A stretch of 64,000 nucleotides of DNA from Methylorubrum aminovorans. Lineage in GTDB: Bacteria; Pseudomonadota; Alphaproteobacteria; Rhizobiales; Beijerinckiaceae. Below the pieces are notes generated by a model, which was not told the origin of the DNA, ran no database searches, and saw nothing but the letters and a program-made list of their open reading frames with translations. This document shows positions 23,937 to 31,911 of the stretch, piece by piece; the stretch's first letter is position 1; each line of letters starts with the position of its first letter. Both the position numbers and the translations under genes were made by a program. The stretch is taken from the NCBI RefSeq assembly GCF_022179725.1, contig NZ_BPRC01000001.1, positions 1 to 64,000 of the forward strand, given 5' to 3'.

Positions 23937-24310
23937 CGGCCCGGCCCTCGTTATGTTGGTCGAGAGCCGTTATTTTCGCGCAATTAACAAAAATCAAATA
24001 CAAAGTTCTAGAATTAATACAACTAAACCAATACGAGGATCAGTTCATGATCTATTATTCAGCGATGCATTTATTCTCATATTCGTCGCGGCAGATGAAT
24101 TCCAGTTTGGCCCGATTCGACGAGTTATCTCATCGGTGCTGTGTCCGACTGGCCATCGGAGAAGTCGCGGCTCGGGACAGCAGCCGGGGCGGGTCCTGCG
24201 GGCTTCGGTCGATTCCTGCGCGATCGCATGCGAGGGCGCGGTGTTCAGCGCCGCCCAAGCGCTGCGTGGCGGGGCGAGGCCGGATTCGCTTCGATCAGGC
24301 GGACCCCGCT
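23937..24310 (-). promoter_or_regulatory. Long upstream region of the TonB receptor gene, AT-rich proximal part
   Basis: 374 bp with no credible gene. The half next to the receptor (23937-24130) is far richer in A and T than its surroundings. It contains TTCTAGAA (24006-24013), an 8-bp palindrome that resembles part of Irr/iron-control boxes, and runs such as TTAATTGCGCG suited to promoter elements. A role in iron-regulated transcription is inferred. Confidence 0.35.
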
Positions 24311-25168
24311 TCAGGCGGGCACCACCGCCACGTTGTCGATGAGCCGCGTGGCGCCGAGATAGGCCGCCACCAGCACCCGCGCCTCGCGCTCGGCCCGGAC
24401 CACCGGGGCGAGCGTCTGCGCGTCGCGGACCTCCAAATACTGCACGGGGCCGAAGCCCGCCGCCTCCAGGGCGGTCGTGCCCTCGACGATCAGCGGAGCG
24501 GCCTCGGCACCGCGGCCGAGGCGCTCGGCCATCTCGGCGAGCACCGCGTGCAGGCGCGGTGCGATCGCGCGCTCGCGCGGGTCGAGGTAGCGGTTGCGGG
24601 AGGAGAGGGCGAGGCCGTCCGCCTCGCGCAGGGTCGGCACCCCCTCGATGGTGACCGCCATGTCGAGGTCGCGGACGACCGAGCGGATCACCTGCAATTG
24701 CTGAAAATCCTTCTCGCCGAACAGGGCGATGTCGGGCCGCACTTGGTTGATGAGCTTGGTCACGACGGTGGCCACGCCGGAGAAATGGCCGGGCCGGACC
24801 GTGCCGCACAGGCCCTCGGCCGCCGGGCCGGGCTCGATGCGGGTGGAAAAACCCGTCGGGTACATGGTCTCGACGGAGGGGAGCCACGCCGCGTCGGCGC
24901 TGGCCTGCGCGAGTAGCGCCAAGTCGGTCTCGGTGTCGCGCGGGTATCGCGAAAAGTCCTCGTTCGGACCGAACTGGGTCGGGTTCACGAAGATGCTGAC
25001 GATGGCTCGCCGACCGATCGCCTTGGCGTGCGCCACAAGTGCGAGATGGCCGGAGTGCAGGGCCCCCATGGTCGGCACCAGCACGATCCGGTCGCCGCCC
25101 GCGCGCCACGCATCGACCCGCTCCCGCAAGGATTCGAGGCGGTCGAAGCGGAGGGTCGTATCGGACAT
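24311..25168 (-). CDS. panC: Pantoate-beta-alanine ligase (pantothenate synthetase)
   Basis: 285 residues, the usual length. ATP-dependent condensation of pantoate with beta-alanine in CoA synthesis. PTMGALHSGH (32-41) carries the HxGH-type nucleotide-binding motif. FVNPTQFGPNEDF, FGEKDFQQLQVIRSVVRDLD and LSSRNRYL (KMSK-like loop) are all present and intact. The ATG is at 25168. No panB is next to it. It lies upstream of the long regulatory region of the TonB receptor gene. Confidence 0.96.
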   Translation of the reverse strand: MSDTTLRFDRLESLRERVDAWRAGGDRIVLVPTMGALHSGHLALVAHAKAIGRRAIVSIFVNPTQFGPNEDFSRYPRDTETDLALLAQASADAAWLPSVETMYPTGFSTRIEPGPAAEGLCGTVRPGHFSGVATVVTKLINQVRPDIALFGEKDFQQLQVIRSVVRDLDMAVTIEGVPTLREADGLALSSRNRYLDPRERAIAPRLHAVLAEMAERLGRGAEAAPLIVEGTTALEAAGFGPVQYLEVRDAQTLAPVVRAEREARVLVAAYLGATRLIDNVAVVPA

Positions 25169-25243
25169 GGCGCGGCTCGGAGCTGGAAGATCGCGCCGCA
25201 GACGTAGGCGCGGCGGCCGCGGGATGCCAGCGTTCCGGCCCGA

Positions 25244-25603
25244 TCAGGGGCAGTAGCGCAAGGGCCGATCGAAGGGATCGTCGTAGCCGAGGCCGGGGCG
25301 GAAGCCGTAATAGCTCGGTTTGCCCAGGCCGTATTCCGACCCGACATAGCTCGGATCGCTCGGCGCGTTGGTCGGCACCGGTGCGGCGCGCGGGGCGCAG
25401 CCGACGAGACGCCGGGGGAGGGGGCGGGGAGGCCCGTCGATAAGGGCGTCCCCATCGCCGCGGGGAAAGAAGCGCGGGGCCGACGGCGGCGCGGCGGAAT
25501 AGCCGGGCTCGAAGACTGGCAGGTCGGCGGCGAGGGCGGGCGACCCGAGGAGACAGGCAAGGGCGAGGAGGCTGCCGAGCACCCGCTGCCGACCCGCCGT
25601 CAT
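25244..25603 (-). CDS. Small secreted hypothetical protein
   Basis: 119 residues. N-terminal signal peptide (about 1-26; LGSLLALACLLGSPALAA). The mature part is Pro/Arg/Tyr-rich with two cysteines (VGCAPRA and the C-terminal RYCP), which might form one disulfide. The tail YYGFRPGLGYDDPF is aromatic. I do not recognise a family. Likely periplasmic or surface-exposed. Same strand as panC (76 bp gap), so the two may be co-transcribed. Confidence 0.65.
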   Translation of the reverse strand: MTAGRQRVLGSLLALACLLGSPALAADLPVFEPGYSAAPPSAPRFFPRGDGDALIDGPPRPLPRRLVGCAPRAAPVPTNAPSDPSYVGSEYGLGKPSYYGFRPGLGYDDPFDRPLRYCP

Positions 25604-25686
25604 TGCTTCATTCTCCCGCTCCGTCGCACGATGCCTGGCAGGTCATGGTGAACGGAACGTTACCGCGCCTGCATTCCACCTTTGGC

Positions 25687-26292
25687 TCACGCCCGCGGAT
25701 AGACGATGACCGAGAGATAGGTCATCGGCGTCTTGAGCAGTTTGGCCGGACCGTGCAGGCCGTTCGAGTCGAACATCAACGCGTCGCCCGGCTCCAGGTA
25801 ATAATCCTGGCCTGAATGGTGATAGATCACCTCGCCGGTCAGCATGTAGATGAACTCCGTGCCGGTGTGGCGGAAGCTCGTATAGGCCTCGGCCTCGTCC
25901 TGCAGGGTGATGAGGTAGGGCTCCACCACCACGTCGCCGCGGATGCCGGCCCCCAAGAGTTCATAGATATGACCGACCTTGGTGCCGCGCCGCTCGATCG
26001 GCACGCCCTGGCCGCGCTTCACGTGGCTGCAGTCGCGGGTTTCCTCGAAGGCGGCGAACAAGGCGGTGATGGGCACGTTGAGCGCCGAGGCGATGGCGTT
26101 GATCGAGGCCAGCGACGGCGAGATCGCGCCGTTCTCGATCTTCGAGATCATGCCCGGCGAGATGCCGGCAGCGCTGCCGAGATCGGCCACCGACAGGTCG
26201 CGCTCGCGCCGCAGCAGGCGGACCTGATGGCCCAGGGCCTTTTCCAGGGGGCGCTCTTCGACGACGGGCGCGTTCGACGCTGTGCTCAGCAT
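25687..26292 (-). CDS. XRE-family regulator with C-terminal cupin domain
   Basis: 201 residues. HTH_3 domain at about 18-75 (VRLLRRERDLSVADLGSAAG, ISKIENGAISPSLASINAIA) and a cupin sensor domain at about 120-195 (GTEFIYMLTGEVIYHH, YYLEPGDALMFDSNGLHG). This two-domain design is common for repressors of catabolic or amine/amino-acid genes that sense a small molecule in the cupin barrel. The linker holds ETRDCSHVKRGQG. Targets unknown; no divergent gene within 200 bp suggests an obvious regulon member. Confidence 0.88.
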   Translation of the reverse strand: MLSTASNAPVVEERPLEKALGHQVRLLRRERDLSVADLGSAAGISPGMISKIENGAISPSLASINAIASALNVPITALFAAFEETRDCSHVKRGQGVPIERRGTKVGHIYELLGAGIRGDVVVEPYLITLQDEAEAYTSFRHTGTEFIYMLTGEVIYHHSGQDYYLEPGDALMFDSNGLHGPAKLLKTPMTYLSVIVYPRA

Positions 26293-26496
26293 GGATCCCT
26301 GGCTGCTCCTTCCGCCGTTGCGGCGCGCAAATCATTATGGCGCAGGAATGCGAGGCCGCCACCGTGGCCGGTAGTTGGGAACAACAAGTCATTTTCGGCC
26401 GCAGGCTTGGTTTCAGCAGGCTCAATGTGGCGACCGCGACACTCAAGTTACTGTTTTGGCTCGCGTTCATTCCGGTGCCGGCCGCTTCCCGAGACG

Positions 26497-26527
26497 AAAA
26501 AAGGACCGACGCTGTCGGCGCCGGTCC
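26497..26527 (-). terminator. Rho-independent terminator of ssb
   Basis: Inverted repeat GGACCGACGC...GCGCCGGTCC (26503-26527; one mismatch in ten) is followed on the minus strand by six T (26502-26497). Starts 33 bp past the ssb stop. Confidence 0.8.
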
Positions 26528-26559
26528 CTTCGTCGAGCCGTCCTCGATCCCGAAAAATC

Positions 26560-27123
26560 CTAGAACGGAATGTCGTCGTCGAGGTCGTAGTTCGGCTTGC
26601 CGCCGCCACCGCCGCCGCCCGAGGAGGGCCGGCGGTCGCCGCCGCTGGAGCGGCCCGAACCGTAATCGTCGCGGCCGCCGCGATCACCGCCTCTGTCGCC
26701 ACCCCGGTCGCCGCCGCGGCTGATCTGGCCGCCGCCCTCGTCCTCGCCGGCGAAGTCGCCGCCCCCGCCGCCGCGGCCGTCGAGAATCGTCATCTCGCCG
26801 CGGAAACGCTGGAGCACCACCTCGGTGGTGTACTTCTCGACGCCCGACTGGTCGGCCCATTTGCGGGTCTGGAGCTGGCCCTCGATATAGACCTTCGAGC
26901 CCTTGCGCAGGTACTGCTCGGCCACGCGGGCGAGGTTCTCGTTGTAGATCACGACCGAGTGCCACTCGGTCTTCTCCTTGCGCTCGCCCGACATCTTGTC
27001 CTTCCAGGACTCCGACGTCGCGATTCGCAGGTTCACCACGGGGTCGCCCGAGGCTAGGCGCCGAGTCTCGGGATCGCGCCCGAGATTGCCGACGAGGATC
27101 ACCTTGTTGACGCTGCCCGCCAT
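26560..27123 (-). CDS. ssb: Single-stranded DNA-binding protein
   Basis: 187 residues from the ATG at 27123. N-terminal OB fold ([20 protein letters not shown] to about 112, with [20 protein letters not shown]), a Gly/Arg/Asp-rich disordered linker (about 113-178), and the acidic protein-docking tail DLDDDIPF. Coats ssDNA in replication, repair and recombination. The frame extends upstream to 27213, but homology starts at the chosen ATG. A direct-repeat SOS box (GTTC-N7-GTTC) lies 145 bp upstream at 27268-27282, pointing to LexA control. In many alphaproteobacteria ssb sits beside uvrA; it does not here. Confidence 0.96.
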   Translation of the reverse strand: MAGSVNKVILVGNLGRDPETRRLASGDPVVNLRIATSESWKDKMSGERKEKTEWHSVVIYNENLARVAEQYLRKGSKVYIEGQLQTRKWADQSGVEKYTTEVVLQRFRGEMTILDGRGGGGGDFAGEDEGGGQISRGGDRGGDRGGDRGGRDDYGSGRSSGGDRRPSSGGGGGGGKPNYDLDDDIPF

Positions 27124-27267
27124 CTCATCTCTCCGTCCGATCGATCTCACAGGGCATGTGTTCGATACGCCCGCGAAGGGCGCGACTCTTGAGCATGACG
27201 CCCGGCCGGGCAAGCGGCTGTCGGCCGTTGTGCCCGCTAACCACCGAGCGCCTTGCCTGTCGTGAAT

Positions 27268-27282
27268 GTTCTATATCTGTTC
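27268..27282. promoter_or_regulatory. Putative LexA-binding SOS box upstream of ssb
   Basis: GTTCTATATCTGTTC matches exactly the alphaproteobacterial LexA consensus GTTC-N7-GTTC. It is between the ssb start (27123) and the 3' end of the next leftward gene (27329), so it can only serve ssb. Confidence 0.7.
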
Positions 27283-27328
27283 TGATTGGTCGGCAAGCGC
27301 CGTGGCGCTTGCCGTAGCAGGGCCGGCG

Positions 27329-28345
27329 TCAGGACACCTTCACCACGAGCTTGCCGAAATTGGCGCCCTTCAGCATGCCGGCGAAGGAGACGGGCGCGTT
27401 CTCCAGGCCCTCGACCACGTCTTCGCGCGCCTTGACCTGTCCGGCCTGCAGCCAGCCGCCGACGTCCCGCAGGAAGTCGTCCTGCATCGAGGCGAAATCC
27501 CAGACGATGAAGCCGCGCAGGGTCAGCCGCTTGGTGAGGATGGCGCGCATCAGCACCGGCGAGCGGTCGGGGCCGGGGGGCAGCTCGCTGAGATTGTAGC
27601 CGGCGACGAGCCCGCAGACCGGGACCCGCGCGAAGTCGTTGAGGAGCGGCAGCACCGCCTCGAACACCGCGCCGCCCACATTCTCGAAGTACACGTCGAT
27701 CCCGTCGGGGCAGGCGCGGGCCAGCGCCTCGGGGAAGTCGTCGGCACGGTGATCGACCGCGGCGTCGAAGCCGAGCGTCTCGGTCAGGTAGGCGCATTTC
27801 TCCGCGCCCCCGGCAATGCCGACGGCCCGCGCGCCCTTGATGCGGGCGATCTGGCCGACGAGGGAGCCGACCGGCCCCGCGGCCGCAGCCACGACAACGG
27901 TCTCGCCTGCTTGAGGCCGGCCGATTTCCAGGAGGCCGGAATAGGCGGTCATGCCCGGCATGCCGAGGATGCCGAGGAACTGGCTCGGCGGTCCGTCCGC
28001 GGGGTCGAGGCGGCGGAGGTCCCGCCCATCCGAGATCGCGAAATCCTGCCAGCCGGCATAGGCCAGCACGAGATCCCCCACGGCGAAGGCCGGGTTCTCC
28101 GAGGCCACCACCTCGCTGACCGTCTGGCCGACCATGGTCTCGCCGATCTCGACCGGCTTGGCATAGGATTTCGCCGCGCTCATCCGCCCTCGCATGTAGG
28201 GATCGAGGGAGAGCCAGCGGGTCCGCAGCAGAACCTCGCCCGGCTTCGGGGCCGGGGTGCGCCCCTCTTCGAGGCGGAAATGTTCGGGTTTCGGCTCGCC
28301 GTGCGGGCGCGCGGCCAGCACGATCCGACGGTTGACGAGGGCCAT
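27329..28345 (-). CDS. NADP-dependent oxidoreductase of the MDR superfamily (leukotriene B4 12-hydroxydehydrogenase/CurA type)
   Basis: 338 residues from the ATG at 28345 (GGAG six bases upstream). GroES-like N-terminal part (LRTRWLSLDPYMRGRMS, typical of zinc-independent members) and Rossmann domain with AAAAGPVGSLVGQIARIKG. GFDAAVDHRADDF, YFENVGGAVFEAVLPLLN and MLKGANFGKLVVKV complete the family pattern. No zinc-ligand cysteines. Reduces alpha,beta-unsaturated ketones or aldehydes with NADPH; native substrate unknown. Divergent from the secreted DUF4174 gene with 91 bp between. Confidence 0.9.
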   Translation of the reverse strand: MALVNRRIVLAARPHGEPKPEHFRLEEGRTPAPKPGEVLLRTRWLSLDPYMRGRMSAAKSYAKPVEIGETMVGQTVSEVVASENPAFAVGDLVLAYAGWQDFAISDGRDLRRLDPADGPPSQFLGILGMPGMTAYSGLLEIGRPQAGETVVVAAAAGPVGSLVGQIARIKGARAVGIAGGAEKCAYLTETLGFDAAVDHRADDFPEALARACPDGIDVYFENVGGAVFEAVLPLLNDFARVPVCGLVAGYNLSELPPGPDRSPVLMRAILTKRLTLRGFIVWDFASMQDDFLRDVGGWLQAGQVKAREDVVEGLENAPVSFAGMLKGANFGKLVVKVS

Positions 28346-28436
28346 GGAGCGCTCCGGCGTTGTTCGAGACGGAACCGGGCAGATGGGTCGCGCGCTGGTT
28401 CCGGCAATGCGTGGCAGCGATGTGCAGAGGTGGGCG

Positions 28437-28856
28437 ATGGCCCGGAAGATGGCGGCTCTGAGCGCGACCCTGATGGTCGGGGCCATGGTGACAGGCGACC
28501 CCGCCGGAGCGGCGGGGAGCGATCCTCTGGCGGGCTACCGCTGGAAATCGCGGGTGCTGGTGCTGGCCGCGGGCGATGCCGGCGATCCCCGCCTCGCGGC
28601 ACAGCGACAGGCGCTCGCCTCGGCGCGGACGGGAGCGTCCGAGCGCGATCTCGTCACGCTCGAGGCGGTGGGGCAGGGGGCGGACGCGGTGGCCCTGCGG
28701 CGCCATCTCGGCCTGCCGGGGGATGCCTTCCGGGCGGTCCTCGTCGGCAAGGACGGCGGTGCCAAGCTCACCGCGGAGGAGCCGATCCCGCCGCAGCGCC
28801 TGTTCTCGACCATCGACGCGATGCCGATGCGGCAGGACGAGGCGAAGCGGCGCTGA
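28437..28856 (+). CDS. Secreted DUF4174-like protein
   Basis: 139 residues from the ATG at 28437 (a second ATG at 28449 is possible). Signal peptide (about 1-27, ALSATLMVGAMVTGDPAGAA). The mature domain (LAGYRWKSRVLVLAAGDAGD ... FRAVLVGKDGGAKLTAEEPI ... RLFSTIDAMPMRQDE) resembles DUF4174, a small thioredoxin-like periplasmic domain without cysteines. Function unknown. A clean terminator follows at 28871. Confidence 0.75.
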   Translation: MARKMAALSATLMVGAMVTGDPAGAAGSDPLAGYRWKSRVLVLAAGDAGDPRLAAQRQALASARTGASERDLVTLEAVGQGADAVALRRHLGLPGDAFRAVLVGKDGGAKLTAEEPIPPQRLFSTIDAMPMRQDEAKRR

Positions 28857-28870
28857 TCCGGAACAGAAGA

Positions 28871-28895
28871 GGGGCCGCAAGCGGCCCCTTTCGTC
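28871..28895 (+). terminator. Rho-independent terminator after the DUF4174-like gene
   Basis: GGGGCCGC-AA-GCGGCCCC (28871-28888), perfect 8-bp stem, followed by TTTCGTC. 15 bp past the stop, between convergent genes. Confidence 0.75.
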
Positions 28896-28914
28896 GTCTC
28901 CGATGATCTCGCGA

Positions 28915-29487
28915 TCAGTAGCAGCGCTCGACCAGGACGCGGCGGTAGCCGTAGGGTGTCCAGGTCAGCCGCGGAACAGTGTAGCAGCCGGCGCTGTAGT
29001 AGGGATCGTAGCCGACGGTCGTGTAGCCGTAGGGACCGCCCCATCCGCCGTAGCCGTAGGGATAGCCGTAGGCGCCGTAGAGGGTGCCCGCCGCGAGGCC
29101 GAGTCCCAGCCCGACCCCGACACCGCCCCAGCCGATGCCGCGCCGGTAACCCCAGCCGCCACCGCGCCAGCCGCCGTAACCGCCGCGCCAGCCGCCGAAG
29201 CCGGCCCCGCGATAGAACCCGCCCCGGCCGGCAAACCCGCCGCCGAACCGCGGACCGCCGAAGCCGCCGCCCCGGAATCCGCCAAAGCCCCCGCCGAAGC
29301 GCGGACCGCCGAACCCACCGCCGCGGAAGCCACCCCCGAAACCACCGCCTCGGAAACCACCGCCTCGGAAACCGCCACCGAAGCCACCGCCGTGGAAGCC
29401 GCCGAAGCCCGGACGGGCATCGGCGGTTGCCGGGATCATCATCAGCGCGCCCGCCATGGCGGCCGATGCCAGAACAACCCTTTTCAT
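28915..29487 (-). CDS. Glycine-rich secreted repeat protein
   Basis: 190 residues. Signal peptide (about 1-24, ...IPATADA). Residues ~26-95 are near-perfect Gly-rich repeats built from GGFRGGGF / GGGFGGPRF units, then a GGWRGG-type stretch. A glycine-rich hydrophobic segment (about 120-136) and a Tyr/Gly/Pro-rich end containing two cysteines (AGCYTVPRLTW and ERCY) follow. Low-complexity; probably a cell-surface or periplasmic structural protein. Similar GGF-repeat proteins are widespread in Methylobacterium and relatives without known function. The repeats are encoded by tandem DNA repeats and may vary in number. Confidence 0.75.
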   Translation of the reverse strand: MKRVVLASAAMAGALMMIPATADARPGFGGFHGGGFGGGFRGGGFRGGGFGGGFRGGGFGGPRFGGGFGGFRGGGFGGPRFGGGFAGRGGFYRGAGFGGWRGGYGGWRGGGWGYRRGIGWGGVGVGLGLGLAAGTLYGAYGYPYGYGGWGGPYGYTTVGYDPYYSAGCYTVPRLTWTPYGYRRVLVERCY

Positions 29488-29742
29488 CAGATCGTCTCCA
29501 CCCGAGAGAGAACTTTGCCATCCCCCCGTTGGATCTGAACGCTCGACGGGAACAAACGGTCCCTGCGACTTCAGGTTCTAAACATCTCGTGATGCTACTG
29601 AACGGCCACGCGGCGTGATCCGGCCGCTTGAAGCACGCGGCGCGAGCCGGCCGCTTGAATGCTGCCATGCTTTCGCGCGAGGAGGGCGCCTCCGGCCGAG
29701 CCTGCTCCGGACAGGTGGCCGCCAGACAGGAACCGCCTGCCC

Positions 29743-30528
29743 GTGACGCGCCGCCCCGCCGTTCAGATCCCCGCCCTCTTGTCCGCGCTCTTCACTGCGC
29801 TCGCTCTCGGTCCGCTCGCCCCCGCGCCGGCCCGGGCGCAACCGGCTGCCGCCGCGACCAAGGGGCCGTGCCAGCCGGTCGAGTTCGAGGGGCAGCCCTA
29901 CACGGTCTGCACCGTCGATCTGCGGCGCGAGCGCCTGCGGCTGTTCTGGCTCGGGGCGGACGGGTTGCCCTACGGCTCGCTGTCGAGCCTGGCCGAGCGA
30001 CAGGGCCAGCGGCTCAGCTTCGCCATGAATGCCGGCATGTACGACAAGGGGCAGGCTCCGGTCGGGCTCTACGTCGAGGACGGGCGCGAGATGAAGGGCG
30101 TCTCCACCGCCAATGGGCCGGGCAACTTCCACCTCAAGCCGAACGGGGTGTTCTATGTGAAGGGCGACCGGGCCGGCGTGCTCGACACCGCCCGCTATCT
30201 GCGGGCCAAGCCGGCCCCGGATTTTGCCACCCAATCGGGGCCGATGCTGGTGATCGAGGGCAAGATCCACCCGAAGATCTCGGAGGATGGCCCGAGCCAG
30301 AAGATCCGCAACGGCGTCGGCGTGCGCGATGGCGGACGCGTGGCCGTGTTCGCGATCTCGGAGCGGCCCGTGACCTTCGGCGCCTTCGCCCGCCTGTTCA
30401 AGGACAGCCTCGGCAGCCGCAACGCGCTGTTCCTCGACGGCAGCGTGTCGAGCCTCTACGCGCCGGGCCTCGGCCGCTCCGACCTCAGCCGCCCGCTCGG
30501 GCCGCTGGTCGGCGCGGTGGGGAAGTAG
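29743..30528 (+). CDS. Secreted phosphodiester glycosidase-like (NAGPA domain) protein
   Basis: 261 residues from a GTG. The start is chosen because it begins a signal peptide (RRPAVQIPALLSALFTALAL ... PARAQ); AGGA lies 11 bases upstream. The mature domain shows LSFAMNAGMYDKGQAPVGLY, NGVFYVKGDRAGVLDT, TQSGPMLVIEGKIHPK, IRNGVGVRDGGRVAVFAISE and ALFLDGSVSSLYAP. These are the motifs of the NAGPA/phosphodiester glycosidase (DUF2233) domain, here complete. It may hydrolyse a sugar phosphodiester in the periplasm. Substrate unknown. Confidence 0.8.
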   Translation: MTRRPAVQIPALLSALFTALALGPLAPAPARAQPAAAATKGPCQPVEFEGQPYTVCTVDLRRERLRLFWLGADGLPYGSLSSLAERQGQRLSFAMNAGMYDKGQAPVGLYVEDGREMKGVSTANGPGNFHLKPNGVFYVKGDRAGVLDTARYLRAKPAPDFATQSGPMLVIEGKIHPKISEDGPSQKIRNGVGVRDGGRVAVFAISERPVTFGAFARLFKDSLGSRNALFLDGSVSSLYAPGLGRSDLSRPLGPLVGAVGK

Positions 30529-30546
30529 GGAAACAACGCTTCCCCA

Positions 30547-30608
30547 TCCTTGAGCCTCATCCTTCGAGGCTCCGCTTTCGCTGCGCACCTCAGGATGAGG
30601 CTCAAGGA
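30547..30608. repeat. Palindromic repeat (CTCATCC...GGATGAG type) between convergent genes
   Basis: A 17-bp perfect inverted repeat TCCTTGAGCCTCATCCT (30547-30563) with AGGATGAGGCTCAAGGA (30592-30608), 28-nt centre containing CGAGGCTCCGC and GCGCACCTC. The composition matches a dispersed element whose relative is at 57906-58013. It may also act as a bidirectional terminator here. Confidence 0.75.
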
Positions 30609-30623
30609 CGGGAGAAGAGAGCG

Positions 30624-31742
30624 CTATCGCTGCCCGAAGGCCGCGCTCTTGAACAGGTCCTTGTACTGGTGCGGCTGGCTGCGCCAATACTGCTTGGGTG
30701 CCCGCACCTGCGCACCGAGCTCCGCCGCCGCGTGCCAGGGCCAGCGGGGATCGTAGAGCATGGCTCGGGCGAGCGAGACCGCGTCGGCCTTGCCCTCCGC
30801 CAGGATGGCTTCCGCCTGGTGCGGCTCGGTGATGAGGCCGACCGCAATGGTGGTGAGGCCGGTCTCCGCCTTGATCCGCTCGGCGAACGGCACCTGATAG
30901 CCGGGTCCGATCGGAATCTTCTGCGCCGCCGAGAGGCCGCCGGTCGAAACGTGGATGGCGGCCGCGCCGCGGCTCTTGAGCGCGCGGGCGAGTTCCAGCG
31001 TCTGATCGAGATCCCAGCCCTCCTCGACCCAATCCGTCGCCGAGACGCGCATCCAGACCGGCTTGCCCGCGGGCACGGTCTCGCGCACCGCCTCGAAGCA
31101 TTCGAGCGGGAACCGCATCCGGTTCTCCAGGCTGCCGCCGTAAGCGTCCTCGCGGCGATTGGAGAGCGGTGACAGGAACTGGTGCAGCAGGTAGCCGTGG
31201 GCGCCGTGCAACTCGACGCCGTCGATGCCGAGCCGCATGGCGCGCCGCGCCGTGGCGACAAAGCCCTCGCGCACCCGCCTCAAGCCCTCCGCGTCGAGGG
31301 CGTGCGGCGGCACCTCGCCCGCGCCGTGTGGAACCGCCGAGGGCGCCTCGGTCAGCCAGCCGTCGACGGCCTCTGGAGCAATCTGCGCGCCGCCCTCCCA
31401 AGGGGCCCGGCTCGATGCCTTGCGGCCGGCGTGATTGATCTGGATCGCGACGGGAATTGGCGCGAAGCCGCGCACCGCGTCGAGCACGCGGGCCAGCGCC
31501 CGCTCGGTGGCGTCGTCGTAGAGGCCGAGATCGCCGGGCGAGATCCGCGCCTCGGGCGAGATCGCCGTCGCTTCCAGGGTGAGGAGCCCGGCGCCCGACT
31601 GCGCGAGCTGGCCGAGATGCATCAGGTGCCAGTCGGTCGCCGCGCCGGCCAGCGCCGAGTACTGGCACATCGGCGCGATGATGATGCGGTTCTCAAGCTC
31701 CAGGTCGTCCAGGCGCAGGGGCTCGAACAGGCGGGCGGACAT
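30624..31742 (-). CDS. NADH:flavin oxidoreductase (Old Yellow Enzyme family, YqjM-like)
   Basis: 372 residues. TIM-barrel FMN enzyme: RIIIAPMCQYSA near 19-30, GRKASSRAPWEGG, GIDGVELHGAHGYLLHQFLS with the catalytic His-x-x-H-type pair, YGGSLENRMRFPLEC and LARAMLYDPRWPWHAA at the end. The layout and the C-terminal W-P-W-H-A-A match the YqjM/XenA class of ene-reductases. Reduces activated C=C bonds with NAD(P)H. Divergent from a glutathionyl-hydroquinone reductase-like gene, a pairing suited to electrophile/quinone detoxification. Confidence 0.92.
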   Translation of the reverse strand: MSARLFEPLRLDDLELENRIIIAPMCQYSALAGAATDWHLMHLGQLAQSGAGLLTLEATAISPEARISPGDLGLYDDATERALARVLDAVRGFAPIPVAIQINHAGRKASSRAPWEGGAQIAPEAVDGWLTEAPSAVPHGAGEVPPHALDAEGLRRVREGFVATARRAMRLGIDGVELHGAHGYLLHQFLSPLSNRREDAYGGSLENRMRFPLECFEAVRETVPAGKPVWMRVSATDWVEEGWDLDQTLELARALKSRGAAAIHVSTGGLSAAQKIPIGPGYQVPFAERIKAETGLTTIAVGLITEPHQAEAILAEGKADAVSLARAMLYDPRWPWHAAAELGAQVRAPKQYWRSQPHQYKDLFKSAAFGQR

Positions 31743-31911
31743 CGGCAGGCTCCGGGAGCGGTGGCGGCAATCGGCGGCCTATCTGGGATATACGGGTCCC
31801 GGCCGCCAGCCCGGAACCGTGCATGGGGCACCCGAGATCCGTCTCGCGGCCTTCCCCTGGAGGCTGCCTCCTCCATCTCCTCTCCCGTGCAGGGCGAGAA
31901 GGACCTCCGGG

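Noticed and set aside
24045..24310. Possible small gene between the TonB receptor and panC
   Set aside because: The frames there are extensions of shadow frames and have no convincing start, ribosome site or composition.
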